Source: DATMBL01 sp050735975 (GTDB lineage Bacteria; Desulfobacterota; Binatia; UBA9968). Taken from it: 9,258 bases of DNA. The translations under genes and the position numbers were made by a program. Shown in pieces: positions 1 through 6,194 of this stretch; position 1 is the stretch's first letter; the number at the start of each line of letters is the position of its first letter. Below the pieces are notes generated by a model, which saw only the letters and a list, made by a program, of their open reading frames with translations, did not search any database and was not told the DNA's origin. The stretch lies in the NCBI GenBank assembly GCA_050735975.1, contig JBOHVS010000159.1, positions 1 through 9,258 on the forward strand, in the 5' to 3' direction.

Positions 1-66
1 CTCGCCTCGAAACACTCTTTGAATCACCTCTATCCGCTTCTCATCCTTCATCGTCAGGGTTGTCAT
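1..66 (-). CDS. Transposase N-terminus, partial (ISNCY/IS1202-like)
   Basis: Reading the minus strand from ATG at 66-64 gives 22 open codons to the window edge, including the stretch MKDEKRIEVIQRVFRGE. This resembles the N-terminus of transposases of the IS1202/ISDol1-type group within ISNCY, which begin with a short basic segment of this kind before a helix-turn-helix. A second possible start is the ATG at 51-49. The gene points away from the FAH gene and its 5' flank carries the element's repeats, as expected for an IS end. The rest lies outside the window, so intactness cannot be judged. The family call is from memory of the N-terminal pattern, not a search. Confidence 0.6.
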   Translation of the reverse strand, partial: MTTLTMKDEKRIEVIQRVFRGE

Positions 67-126
67 CGCCACACCCTGACATAATTACGTTGCTATTAAC
101 CCCTGACATAATCACTTTGCTACAAC
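67..126. mobile_element. Terminal repeats of the insertion sequence at the left edge
   Basis: Two direct copies of a 22-bp unit lie at 74-95 and 101-122. They start CCCTGACATAAT, end TTGCTA, and differ at two positions (period 27 bp). An 8-bp inverted repeat, GTCAGGGT (53-60) with ACCCTGAC (73-80), adds a hairpin over the transposase start. These repeats sit between the transposase start codon and unrelated DNA, so they are probably transposase-binding sites in the element's end. The outer tip is placed near 123-126 (inward reading TGTTGTAGCAAAG). The exact border and any target duplication cannot be set without the other end. Confidence 0.55.
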
Positions 127-144
127 AATCGTTTGCTTCTTAGC

Positions 145-173
145 TTGACAATCCTGCGCCCCTCTCCTATAGC
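145..173 (+). promoter_or_regulatory. Sigma70-type promoter of the FAH gene
   Basis: A perfect -35 box TTGACA (145-150) is followed by a 17-bp spacer and a -10 box TATAGC (168-173, four of six matches). Transcription would start near 180, giving a leader of about 24 nt that includes the ribosome binding site GGGAGGA (193-199), five bases from ATG 204. A second -10-like TATAAT lies at 187-192 but has no good -35 partner. The promoter begins about 20 bp from the inferred IS tip. Confidence 0.6.
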
Positions 174-203
174 TGGTCCGATTTTATATAATGGGAGGAT
201 ACG

Positions 204-1148
204 ATGCGGTTTGTGACTTTCACGCAAAAGAATCAGCAACGATTGGGGCTCGTGGGAGGCCATGAGCAAATCATCGATTTAGCCGAGCTCAACCAGCGCT
301 ACCTCAAAGGCGGCAAGCCGGCGTTTTTAGGCGGCATGCAAGCATTCATTGAAGCGGGCGCTAAGGCGCTTCAGGTCGCGAAAAAGGCTGAAAAATACGT
401 GGCGGCGAAAAGCGCTGACGAACAGAAGAAGCTCACGCGGGCCGGCGCTTTGCTGAATTCGAGGCAGGCCAAACTCATTTCCCCCATCCCCTGGCCGCGG
501 AAAAACGTGGTGATGCTGGGGATCAATTACCGAGAGCACGTTGACGAGGGGGCCAGAGCACGATCGCTGGAAATAAAGTATCCCGAATGGCCGGTCTTTT
601 TTACCAAACCGGCGACGTCAGTAATCGGTCATCTCGGTAAGGTCATCAATCACAAAATAACCGATAAGCTCGACTGGGAAATCGAACTCGCCGTGGTGAT
701 CGGAAGGAAAGGCCGCGATATACCCAAAGACAAAGCCTATGATTACGTCTTCGGCTACACCGTCTGCCTCGATATGACGGCAAGGGAGCTACAGCGCCAG
801 CACGGTCAGTGGTTCAAAGGAAAGTCGCTCGACACGTTTTGCCCACTGGGACCATGGATCGTCCATAAGAGCGCGCTGCCGAATCCGCAACAATTGCGGC
901 TCATTTGCCGCGTCAACGGAGAGGTCATGCAGGATGGCAATACTCGCGATATGATTTTCGATATCCCAACGATCATCGAGTCTTTATCGGGCAGCCTGAC
1001 TTTGGAACCCGGGGATATTATCAGCACCGGCACGCCCTCCGGTGTGGGTTTCGCCCGAGTTCCTCCGGTATATTTGAAACCCGGCGATAAAGTCGAGGGC
1101 GAAGTGGAAGGCGTCGGCACGCTAACCGTTGACATCGCCGCCCCCTAA
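204..1148 (+). CDS. Fumarylacetoacetate hydrolase (FAH) family protein
   Basis: A 314-residue protein of the FAH superfamily, whose members hydrolyse or decarboxylate C-C bonds in 2-oxo/acylpyruvate substrates using a divalent metal. Residues 1-90 form the variable N-terminal domain. The catalytic domain starts near 95 with NVVMLGINYREHVDE. The metal ligand pattern is visible: E159 and E161 in DWEIELAVVIG, and D190 in CLDMTARELQ. H112 occupies the usual catalytic-loop histidine position, and TGTPSGVG (276-283) is the family's C-terminal signature. Length is normal. ATG 204 is preceded by a strong GGGAGGA. The family covers FAH, acylpyruvases, HpcE-type decarboxylases and 2-keto-3-deoxyarabinonate dehydratase-like enzymes, and the substrate cannot be read from sequence. 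The Memo-like gene follows after 18 nt and may be co-transcribed. Confidence 0.93.
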   Translation: MRFVTFTQKNQQRLGLVGGHEQIIDLAELNQRYLKGGKPAFLGGMQAFIEAGAKALQVAKKAEKYVAAKSADEQKKLTRAGALLNSRQAKLISPIPWPRKNVVMLGINYREHVDEGARARSLEIKYPEWPVFFTKPATSVIGHLGKVINHKITDKLDWEIELAVVIGRKGRDIPKDKAYDYVFGYTVCLDMTARELQRQHGQWFKGKSLDTFCPLGPWIVHKSALPNPQQLRLICRVNGEVMQDGNTRDMIFDIPTIIESLSGSLTLEPGDIISTGTPSGVGFARVPPVYLKPGDKVEGEVEGVGTLTVDIAAP

Positions 1149-1166
1149 AATAGACCCCCGCGTGTT

Positions 1167-2000
1167 ATGGCCCATGTCCGGTCTCCTGCCGTAGCAGGAT
1201 CCTTTTACCCGTCTGACCCTCGCGAACTTCGTAAACTCATCGATCACTGCTTTGTCTCAAGCCCCCTTGGACCCAAAGGAGCGACGGAGCGCGATCCGTC
1301 TCTCATCGGCGGAATGGTGCCTCACGCCGGATATATCTACTCAGGACCGTGTGCGGCGCATCTCTACGCCCGGCTCGACCCGAATGTCGACTGTGTCGTT
1401 CTCCTCGGCGTAAACCATCGTGGACGCGGGTACCGGGCGGCGCTCAGCCCGTACGATTATTGGGAAACGCCCCTGGGAAAGATCAAAGTTGACAGTGAAC
1501 TGAACGACGCTCTTAAAAGTAGAGTCGCCTTCCTGAAGGACGATGAGACTGCTCATGTTCAGGAACACAGCCTTGAAGTCCAGCTTCCCTTTCTTCAGCG
1601 GGTTGCCGGCGATTTTGCTTTTCTGCCTATCGCTCTCTCGGACGTCACCTTGGCCGAATGTAGTGAATTGGGACAAGCCTTAGCCGAAAACTGCACCAGT
1701 CCGAGGCAAACTATCCTCCTCGCCAGCACGGATCTCAGCCACTATCTTTCCGCCAGGGAAACGGAGCGGCTCGACCGTCTCGCATTGGACGCAGTGCTCC
1801 GGATGCAGCCCGCGGAGCTGCTGTCGATCGTCGAAAAAGAGAACATCACGATGTGCGGCGTCCTGCCGACGGCTGTCTTGCTCTATGCCCTCAAGGCTCT
1901 CGGGGCGAAGGAAGCGTATCTGCTCAAGCATTGTCATTCCGGCGACGTGACTCCCATGACCGACGTGGTGGGATACGCCAGCGTTGCATTTCAACTTTAA
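1167..2000 (+). CDS. Memo-like protein (AmmeMemoRadiSam system protein B)
   Basis: A 277-residue Memo family protein, full length for the family. Conserved landmarks are RSPAVAGSFYP near the N-terminus, PHAGYIYSG (52-60), GVNHRGRG (81-88), EHSLEVQLPFL (133-143), STDLSHY (187-193) and the C-terminal GDVTPMTDVVGYAS. H53, H84 and C230 match the metal-binding His/His/Cys triad described for human Memo1, and H192 and D189 also line that pocket. In bacteria this protein is often encoded with an AMMECR1-domain protein and a radical SAM enzyme, hence the name. Neither partner is present here. Biochemical function in bacteria is not settled. The start at ATG 1167 has no clear Shine-Dalgarno, but no better in-frame start is evident and the protein begins where the family does. 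Confidence 0.92.
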   Translation: MAHVRSPAVAGSFYPSDPRELRKLIDHCFVSSPLGPKGATERDPSLIGGMVPHAGYIYSGPCAAHLYARLDPNVDCVVLLGVNHRGRGYRAALSPYDYWETPLGKIKVDSELNDALKSRVAFLKDDETAHVQEHSLEVQLPFLQRVAGDFAFLPIALSDVTLAECSELGQALAENCTSPRQTILLASTDLSHYLSARETERLDRLALDAVLRMQPAELLSIVEKENITMCGVLPTAVLLYALKALGAKEAYLLKHCHSGDVTPMTDVVGYASVAFQL

Positions 2001-2058
2001 TCGCGGTCTCCCCTGCCCTTTGCTCCTTGCTCCATGCTACTTCCTGGCGGCCCTGGAT

Positions 2059-2087
2059 TTGACTTGCCTCGGCGCCTCTGTTAAAGG
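2059..2087 (+). promoter_or_regulatory. Probable promoter of the thiamine operon
   Basis: TTGACT (2059-2064) is a good -35 box. A -10 box at 2081-2087 (TTAAAG or TAAAGG, 16-17 bp spacer) is only half-matching. The start of transcription would fall at about 2090-2095, just before the riboswitch P1 stem at 2096, so position supports the call more than the -10 sequence does. Confidence 0.4.
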
Positions 2088-2095
2088 TTCAAAAA

Positions 2096-2191
2096 TGCTA
2101 GGGGTGTCTGCCTAACGCGGACTGAGAGCCTGAGGTAACCGACAGGTAACCCTTCGAACCTGATCCGGATAGCGCCGGCGTAGGGAAGCGT
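2096..2191 (+). ncRNA. TPP riboswitch aptamer (THI element)
   Basis: This RNA binds thiamine pyrophosphate and turns off downstream thiamine genes. The THI-box landmarks appear in order. P1 pairs TGCT (2096-2099) with AGCG (2187-2190). GGGGTG (2101-2106) opens P2, closed by ACCCTT (2149-2154). CTGAGA (2122-2127) is the pyrimidine-recognition segment. CCTGATCCGGATAGCG continues into CCGGCGTAGGGA, which contains the P5 hairpin CCGG (2165-2168) with CCGG (2175-2178) and the pyrophosphate-binding region. It sits just upstream of thiS-thiG-thiE, exactly where control of thiamine synthesis is expected. The terminator at 2233-2284 is the likely expression platform. Confidence 0.96.
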
Positions 2192-2201
2192 GAGAGTCAC
2201 A

Positions 2202-2223
2202 GTCCCGGATAGCGCAACGGGAC
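2202..2223 (+). promoter_or_regulatory. Hairpin between aptamer and terminator
   Basis: GTCCCG (2202-2207) pairs perfectly with CGGGAC (2218-2223) around a 10-nt loop. Its 5' arm and loop contain CCGGATAGCGC (2205-2215), an exact 11-bp copy of the P5 arm and loop of the aptamer (2165-2175). It may be a spacer hairpin or a competitor for P5 pairing. The function is inferred only. Confidence 0.4.
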
Positions 2224-2232
2224 GAACTTGAG

Positions 2233-2284
2233 ACCGTATTCCCTGGTCACCGTACGGTGATCTTTGTGGATACGGTTTTTTTTT
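2233..2284 (+). terminator. Intrinsic terminator of the TPP riboswitch
   Basis: ACCGTATTCC (2233-2242) pairs with GGATACGGT (2268-2276) with one bulge. Inside it GGTCACCG (2245-2252) pairs with CGGTGATC (2255-2262), with one G-U pair. A run of nine T (2276-2284) follows. It lies after the aptamer and ends two bases before the thiS start codon. With TPP bound this should stop transcription; no specific antiterminator was proven by eye. Confidence 0.75.
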
Positions 2285-2286
2285 GA

Positions 2287-2487
2287 ATGAAGATTAGCGT
2301 CAACGGAGAGGATAGAGAAATCGGCGACGGGATCAGCGTCGCTCAGTTTCTGGAAGAGCTGCAGATCCGGCCGGGGCGCGTGGTGATCGAACTCAACCGC
2401 GATATCATATCTCGCGACCAACACGGTTCGACCCTATTAAATGAAGGAGATGTGCTCGAAATCGTCCATTTCGTCGGTGGAGGATAA
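2287..2487 (+). CDS. thiS: Sulfur carrier protein ThiS
   Basis: A 66-residue ubiquitin-like carrier that delivers sulfur, as a C-terminal thiocarboxylate, to ThiG for thiazole synthesis. It begins MKISVNGEDREI, contains the core FLEELQI and ends in the diagnostic HFVGGG with terminal Gly-Gly, the site of adenylation by a ThiF-type enzyme (not in this window). Length is typical. It is the first gene after the TPP riboswitch. Oddly, ATG 2287 has no Shine-Dalgarno: the preceding bases are the terminator T-run plus GA. thiG follows after 10 nt. Confidence 0.96.
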   Translation: MKISVNGEDREIGDGISVAQFLEELQIRPGRVVIELNRDIISRDQHGSTLLNEGDVLEIVHFVGGG

Positions 2488-2497
2488 GGGATAAGCT

Positions 2498-3271
2498 ATG
2501 GAAGATGCACTAAAATTGGCGGGCATAAGCTACCGTTCACGGCTGATTGTAGGAACCGGCAAGTACAGAGACTTTCAGGAGACCAAGAGGGCCATCGAAG
2601 TCTCCGGCGCCGATATCGTAACCGTAGCGGTCCGGCGGGTAAATATTATCGACCCCAACAAGGAAAATCTACTCGACTACTTGGATCCTAAGAAGTACAC
2701 CATTTTGCCCAATACCGCCGGTTGCTACACTGCGGAGGAAGCCGTCCGCACGTGCCGTCTGGCGCGCGAGGCCGGCGTCGGAAAGATGGTGAAGCTTGAA
2801 GTCATCGGCGACGATAAGACTCTCTTTCCGGATATTCCGGCAACGATCGAGGCGGCAAAGATTTTGGTCAAAGAAGGATTCGTGGTGCTGCCGTACATCA
2901 CCGATGATCCGATCACGGCCAAGAGACTGCAGGAAATAGGCTGTGCCGCCGTCATGCCGCTCGCCGCGCCGATCGGCTCCGGCCTTGGCATTCGCAATCC
3001 CTATAATCTTCGCATCATCTTGGAGCAGACGACAGTGCCGGTGATAGTCGATGCCGGCGTGGGTACGGCATCGGATGCCGCGATTGCCATGGAGATGGGC
3101 TGCGATGGCGTTCTTATGAACACCGCAATCGCAGGGGCCAAAGATTCCATATTGATGGCTGAAGCGATGCGGCTCGGTATTGAAGCGGGTCGCAAAGCGT
3201 TTCTTGCCGGCCGCATCGGCAAAAAGCTTTACGCGACCGCTTCCAGTCCGATCGAAGGCATCCTGGCTTAA
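2498..3271 (+). CDS. thiG: Thiazole synthase ThiG
   Basis: A 257-residue TIM-barrel enzyme that condenses 1-deoxy-D-xylulose 5-phosphate, dehydroglycine and ThiS-bound sulfur into thiazole phosphate. The start SRLIVGTGKYRDF (14-26) is characteristic. K99 in MVKLEVIGD is the Schiff-base lysine, and E101 and D185 (in VIVDAGVGT) match the active-site acids known from the Bacillus enzyme. The phosphate-binding loops PIGSGLGIRNP (158-168) and GVLMNTAIAGA (204-214) are present. The length is normal and the protein ends near the usual SSPIEG. It lies in an operon between thiS and thiE under the TPP riboswitch. The dehydroglycine-forming enzyme (ThiO or ThiH) is not in the window. Confidence 0.97.
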   Translation: MEDALKLAGISYRSRLIVGTGKYRDFQETKRAIEVSGADIVTVAVRRVNIIDPNKENLLDYLDPKKYTILPNTAGCYTAEEAVRTCRLAREAGVGKMVKLEVIGDDKTLFPDIPATIEAAKILVKEGFVVLPYITDDPITAKRLQEIGCAAVMPLAAPIGSGLGIRNPYNLRIILEQTTVPVIVDAGVGTASDAAIAMEMGCDGVLMNTAIAGAKDSILMAEAMRLGIEAGRKAFLAGRIGKKLYATASSPIEGILA

Positions 3272-3280
3272 GACCGGCAA

Positions 3281-3904
3281 GTGCGCTCTCCCGATTTCGA
3301 TCTCTACCTCGTCACGGATCGCCACCAAACCAGCGGCCGGGAACTCTTGTGGATTGTCGAACGGGCGCTGGAAGCGGGAGTCAAGGCGATTCAACTGCGC
3401 GAGAAGGATCTCGCCGCGAGAGATCTATTGCTTCTGGCTGAAAGAACCCGCAGCCTTTGTCAAAACTATCACGCGGCTTTTATCATTAACGATAGGATCG
3501 ATGTTGCGCTGGCTGTCGATGCGGACGGCGTGCAGCTCGGAAAGACTTCCCTCCCGTTGGAGATGGCAAGAGATCTCCTGGGACGCAAAAAGCTTTTGGG
3601 GGTATCCACCCACTCTCTGCAGGAAGCCCAGCAGGCGGCGCAATGCGGCGCCGACTTCGTGCTCTTCGGTCCGGTCTATTTTACGGCCTCAAAGACAGCC
3701 TATGGCGCGCCGCAAGGCCTAACGGCGCTAAAAGAAATAGTAGAAAAAATCTCGTTACCCGTCTATGCTATCGGGGGAATCACGACTGGCAATATCCGGG
3801 AGGCGAAAAATACGGGTATCCGGGGGGTTGCGCTCATATCTGCGATTATGAGCGCTGACGACCCGAAAGACGCGGCGACCAGGCTTTTGGCAGGTCTTAA
3901 GTGA
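3281..3904 (+). CDS. thiE: Thiamine-phosphate synthase ThiE
   Basis: A 207-residue enzyme joining HMP pyrophosphate and thiazole phosphate into thiamine phosphate. Family motifs appear in order: LYLVTDR (8-14), IQLREKD (37-43), IINDRIDVA (68-76), ADGVQLG (81-87), GVSTHS (107-112), FGPVYFTASK (129-138) with the pyrophosphate-binding T135 and K138, AIGGI (163-167) and VALISAI (183-189). The start is GTG 3281, nine bases after the thiG stop. No strong Shine-Dalgarno precedes it, but the protein begins at the right distance from LYLVTDR. Length is standard. It is the last recognisable thiamine gene of the operon, and the next gene starts after 4 nt. Confidence 0.95.
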   Translation: MRSPDFDLYLVTDRHQTSGRELLWIVERALEAGVKAIQLREKDLAARDLLLLAERTRSLCQNYHAAFIINDRIDVALAVDADGVQLGKTSLPLEMARDLLGRKKLLGVSTHSLQEAQQAAQCGADFVLFGPVYFTASKTAYGAPQGLTALKEIVEKISLPVYAIGGITTGNIREAKNTGIRGVALISAIMSADDPKDAATRLLAGLK

Positions 3905-3908
3905 GGAG

Positions 3909-4214
3909 ATGCAGGAGATAGCGCAAGCGGTAATCGTTTACTTCCAGCAGAAGCCTCTCGTTTCACTGGGGATCGCGTTCATCGCAGGTTTTGCCGGCAA
4001 TAAAAGCGTTGCCTACGACGGGAGCCCGAATTTTCTATTTCACCTGATCGTCGGTTTAGTGGGTTTTTTCTTGGGCCAGTTCGTGATACTTTTCTTTGGG
4101 TTGTTGGAATACCTCGAGTCGCTGCCGGAGTTTCGTCTTCTCTTCGATTTCATCGCCGCTTACATCGGTTCATTCCTTACTTCGGCGATCATTCATTTCG
4201 TCAAACCCATGTGA
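3909..4214 (+). CDS. Small hydrophobic membrane protein, unknown function
   Basis: A 101-residue protein with three likely membrane segments, at about 17-29, 43-66 and 80-97, linked by short loops containing NKSVAYDGSPNF and YLESLPEFR. I do not recognise a characterised family. The first half, with a glycine-rich hydrophobic stretch, faintly recalls the GlsB/YeaQ/YmgE transglycosylase-associated proteins, but the middle differs and I do not assign it. It is spaced 4 nt from thiE, so it is probably co-transcribed with the thiamine operon. The purine-rich GAGGAG lies directly against the ATG (no spacer), so initiation may depend on coupling to thiE. Its TGA stop (4212-4214) touches the first base of the tRNA gene. 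The reading frame is otherwise clean and hydrophobicity supports a real protein. Confidence 0.75.
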   Translation: MQEIAQAVIVYFQQKPLVSLGIAFIAGFAGNKSVAYDGSPNFLFHLIVGLVGFFLGQFVILFFGLLEYLESLPEFRLLFDFIAAYIGSFLTSAIIHFVKPM

Positions 4215-4290
4215 GCCACCCTAGCTCAGTCGGCAGAGCAACTGATTCGTAATCAGTAGGTCGCCGGTTCGACTCCGGCGGGTGGCTCCA
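4215..4290 (+). tRNA. tRNA-Thr (anticodon CGT)
   Basis: The cloverleaf is complete. The acceptor GCCACCC (4215-4221) pairs with GGGTGGC (4280-4286). The D stem is GCTC/GAGC. The anticodon stem is ACTGA/TCAGT with loop TTCGTAA, giving anticodon CGT, which reads ACG (threonine). The T arm is GCCGG-TTCGACT-CCGGC. CCA is encoded (4288-4290) after discriminator T. There is no intron. It abuts the upstream stop codon with no gap and marks the border between the metabolic block and the accessory block. Confidence 0.97.
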
Positions 4291-4404
4291 AAACTCGCCA
4301 ACTGGCGAAATGATGCCGATGAGGTGCCCGAACTGCGAAGAGCCAGTGTGGATCTCTGTGATCGATACACAGCTCGATCCGTCGCCCCCCGCGGCGGCAG
4401 AGCT

Positions 4405-5355
4405 TTAGGGCCACGAACTCGTTAGTTCAGCTCCCACATGTTTCCCTAATGCAGTCTTCGCAGGAGCAAAGGTTTCTCCCAGCAGTTTCAGAAAGGCCTT
4501 CATGGCTCCGTGAAGGTATTTGTCGTTTCTAAATACCAAGCACCAGTAGTTTTGAATCTTTGTCCCCTTGACCTTAAGAGCTCTGAGATCTCCTCGTTGG
4601 ACTTCCGTTAGGACGAAGTCTTTTGGCAATAGTGAGACACCGAGCCCGAGCTGGGTGAGTTTCTTTTGCAGCTCCAGCCCTATAACTTCCACTTCGACTT
4701 TCATAGCCTGACCGCGTTCTCTAAGTTTACTTTCTATGTAGCCGCGATATACACATCCCTCCTGGTTCAAAATCCAAGGAGCCTCAGCGAGATCATCCCA
4801 GGTTATGCTTTTTTTCTTAGTCATCGGATTGTTGGGTGAAGTTACAAACACCAAGTCTGTTCTTGCGAGTGGGACAAACCTGAGTTGCGGTAAGCCTTCC
4901 AACTTTGGAGATACCCTGACAAGCAGACCTAAGTCCAGATCATACGCAGCGACACGGCTCATGATTTCCGCTGACCACGCCGCTTCGATAGAGAGATTCA
5001 CTTTGGGATACCTAGATCTATAGGTCTCAATTAGATTGGGCAAAATATGAGTGGCAATGCTGTGCGCCGCACCGATAGAAATATGCCCCCCGCGGAGTTC
5101 CTTAAGGTCAGCGATTTCTTCCTTCGCTGTTGTAAGAATCCGGGATAGGTGTCCGACATGTTTTAGCAGAGCTGATCCGGCTAAAGTAAGCCGGGAGCTT
5201 CTTCCACGCTCAAAGAGCCGCTGGTCCAATTCCGCCTCAAGCGCCTGAATTTGTTTGCTGATGGCCGGCTGCGTCAGGTGCAACACCTCAGCGGCACGCC
5301 GAAAACTATTCGCAGCTGCTACGGCCTGAAAGGTTCGAAGCTGGTCTAGCGTCAT
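4405..5355 (-). CDS. LysR-family transcriptional regulator
   Basis: A 316-residue regulator. Residues 1-60 are the winged helix-turn-helix: MTLDQLRTFQAVA, then SFRRAAEVLHLTQPAISKQI, then LEAELDQRLFERG. Residues from about 90 to 295 form the periplasmic-binding-protein-like effector domain (HISIGAAHSIATHILPNLIE, LDLGLLV, LTQLGLGVSLLPKDFV). The length is typical. The effector is unknown; LysR subgroups that regulate sulfur or nitrogen metabolism share this layout but cannot be told apart by eye. Start ATG 5355 is preceded by AAGGA about 12 bases upstream. It is transcribed away from the TPR-like gene, with paired T-N11-A dyads between them, the classical arrangement for LysR self-control and regulation of a divergent target. 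Confidence 0.95.
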   Translation of the reverse strand: MTLDQLRTFQAVAAANSFRRAAEVLHLTQPAISKQIQALEAELDQRLFERGRSSRLTLAGSALLKHVGHLSRILTTAKEEIADLKELRGGHISIGAAHSIATHILPNLIETYRSRYPKVNLSIEAAWSAEIMSRVAAYDLDLGLLVRVSPKLEGLPQLRFVPLARTDLVFVTSPNNPMTKKKSITWDDLAEAPWILNQEGCVYRGYIESKLRERGQAMKVEVEVIGLELQKKLTQLGLGVSLLPKDFVLTEVQRGDLRALKVKGTKIQNYWCLVFRNDKYLHGAMKAFLKLLGETFAPAKTALGKHVGAELTSSWP

Positions 5356-5376
5356 AGATCTTATGATTCCTTGACG

Positions 5377-5417
5377 TTATCAGATCAATAAAAAAATACC
5401 ATTTGAGCTTATCAAAT
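5377..5417. promoter_or_regulatory. Paired LysR-type T-N11-A operator candidates
   Basis: The perfect dyad ATTTGA-N5-TCAAAT (5401-5417) contains a T-N11-A core. A second, weaker dyad TTAT-N7-ATAA (5377-5391) also contains T-N11-A. Their centres are about 25 bp apart, in the intergenic space between the LysR gene and the divergent gene. LysR proteins typically bind two such sites. Binding itself is inferred. Confidence 0.5.
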
Positions 5418-5469
5418 TACCACCGGACAATGGAGATAACAAGAACATAATCTTCAAACGGAAGTGGCT

Positions 5470-6021
5470 GTGCGCATTCAAACCACCACTGCTAAGACTC
5501 CGTCGTCTGCAGAGATTCGCCGTGCCGCACGTTGGCGAACAATTGGCTATACAGCGGCTGTCATGCCGTTTCTCTTGATTGTTGCGCTTGCGTGGCTAGT
5601 TCCTGATTTCAATCGAACTGAGATTCCTGATTGGAGGCCCGTCCTCTCTCTTGCTGAAGAATCATTGAAGAAAGGAGACCTGTATGAAGCAAGACATTTG
5701 TATTTACAAGTGAGCCGCATTGCCTCCTGGCGAGAGGACTGGGAAGGTCTAATCGCAGCGGCTTGTGGCATTAACAGATTGGACCGCATCGCAGGTCCAT
5801 ACTCTAAAGCTTTTTCGATCTTGCTTCGCGCTATGATGGCTGCAGAACACAGGCGAAGTCGTCAAGGAATAGCGACAGTGGCAAAAGCGTTCGTGACGCT
5901 CGGAGCGGACAAAACGGCGACGATGGTTTTGGCACGCATTCGAACGGGCTGGCCTGAGGAGATGCAGAAACAAGCGGATGTGAGTGCAGCAGGTTGTTGG
6001 GATCCCAACGAGGGCTCCTGA
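5470..6021 (+). CDS. Membrane-anchored TPR-like protein, unknown function
   Basis: The protein has 183 residues from GTG 5470, which I choose because GGAAG (5460-5464) lies five bases upstream. The in-frame GTG 5464 would add two residues but overlaps that site. A basic N-terminus is followed by one membrane segment (about residues 24-45, GYTAAVMPFLLIVALAWLVP). The remainder is soluble and helical. The segment SLAEESLKKGDLYEARHLYLQVSR resembles one tetratricopeptide repeat, and a further helical pair around FVTLGADKTATMVLARI may be a second degenerate unit. I do not recognise the family. With the N-terminus inside, the helical part would face the periplasm or outside. It is divergent from the LysR gene and so is a plausible target of it. 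The last 15 residues look unstructured. Confidence 0.6.
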   Translation: MRIQTTTAKTPSSAEIRRAARWRTIGYTAAVMPFLLIVALAWLVPDFNRTEIPDWRPVLSLAEESLKKGDLYEARHLYLQVSRIASWREDWEGLIAAACGINRLDRIAGPYSKAFSILLRAMMAAEHRRSRQGIATVAKAFVTLGADKTATMVLARIRTGWPEEMQKQADVSAAGCWDPNEGS

Positions 6022-6194
6022 TTGCTGGTAAGTCCCGCCAACAATCGGTGACTGAGTAAATAAGTTGCGACGGTGCGGTGAAGCCATCCAATGAGGGGCA
6101 AAAAAGCCGAGCGAGCACAATTCAAGATGCAGAGCGTCACGCTATACGGATCCAAAATGCTTGGAAACATCATGGAAACCGACTTCGTAAGTAA
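6022..6194. other. Stretch without a supported gene
   Basis: Between the TPR-like gene and the IS21-type relic I see no convincing gene. An open stretch from GTG 6078 to TAA 6194 encodes 38 residues rich in basic amino acids, but has no ribosome binding site and no family I recognise. It could be the tail of a lost gene. Confidence 0.4.

Noticed and set aside
2669..3394. 241-codon minus-strand open frame opposite thiG and thiE
   Set aside because: Antisense shadow of two clearly recognised genes; its translation is basic and low in family resemblance.
3180..3722. 180-codon plus-strand frame overlapping thiG and thiE
   Set aside because: Out-of-frame shadow rich in Arg, Ser and Pro. thiE in the correct frame has all family motifs.
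4291..4404. Small hairpins after the tRNA (for example TCGCC/GGCGA and CTGTG/CACAG) as terminators
   Set aside because: Short stems without a T-run on either strand; not enough to call a terminator.
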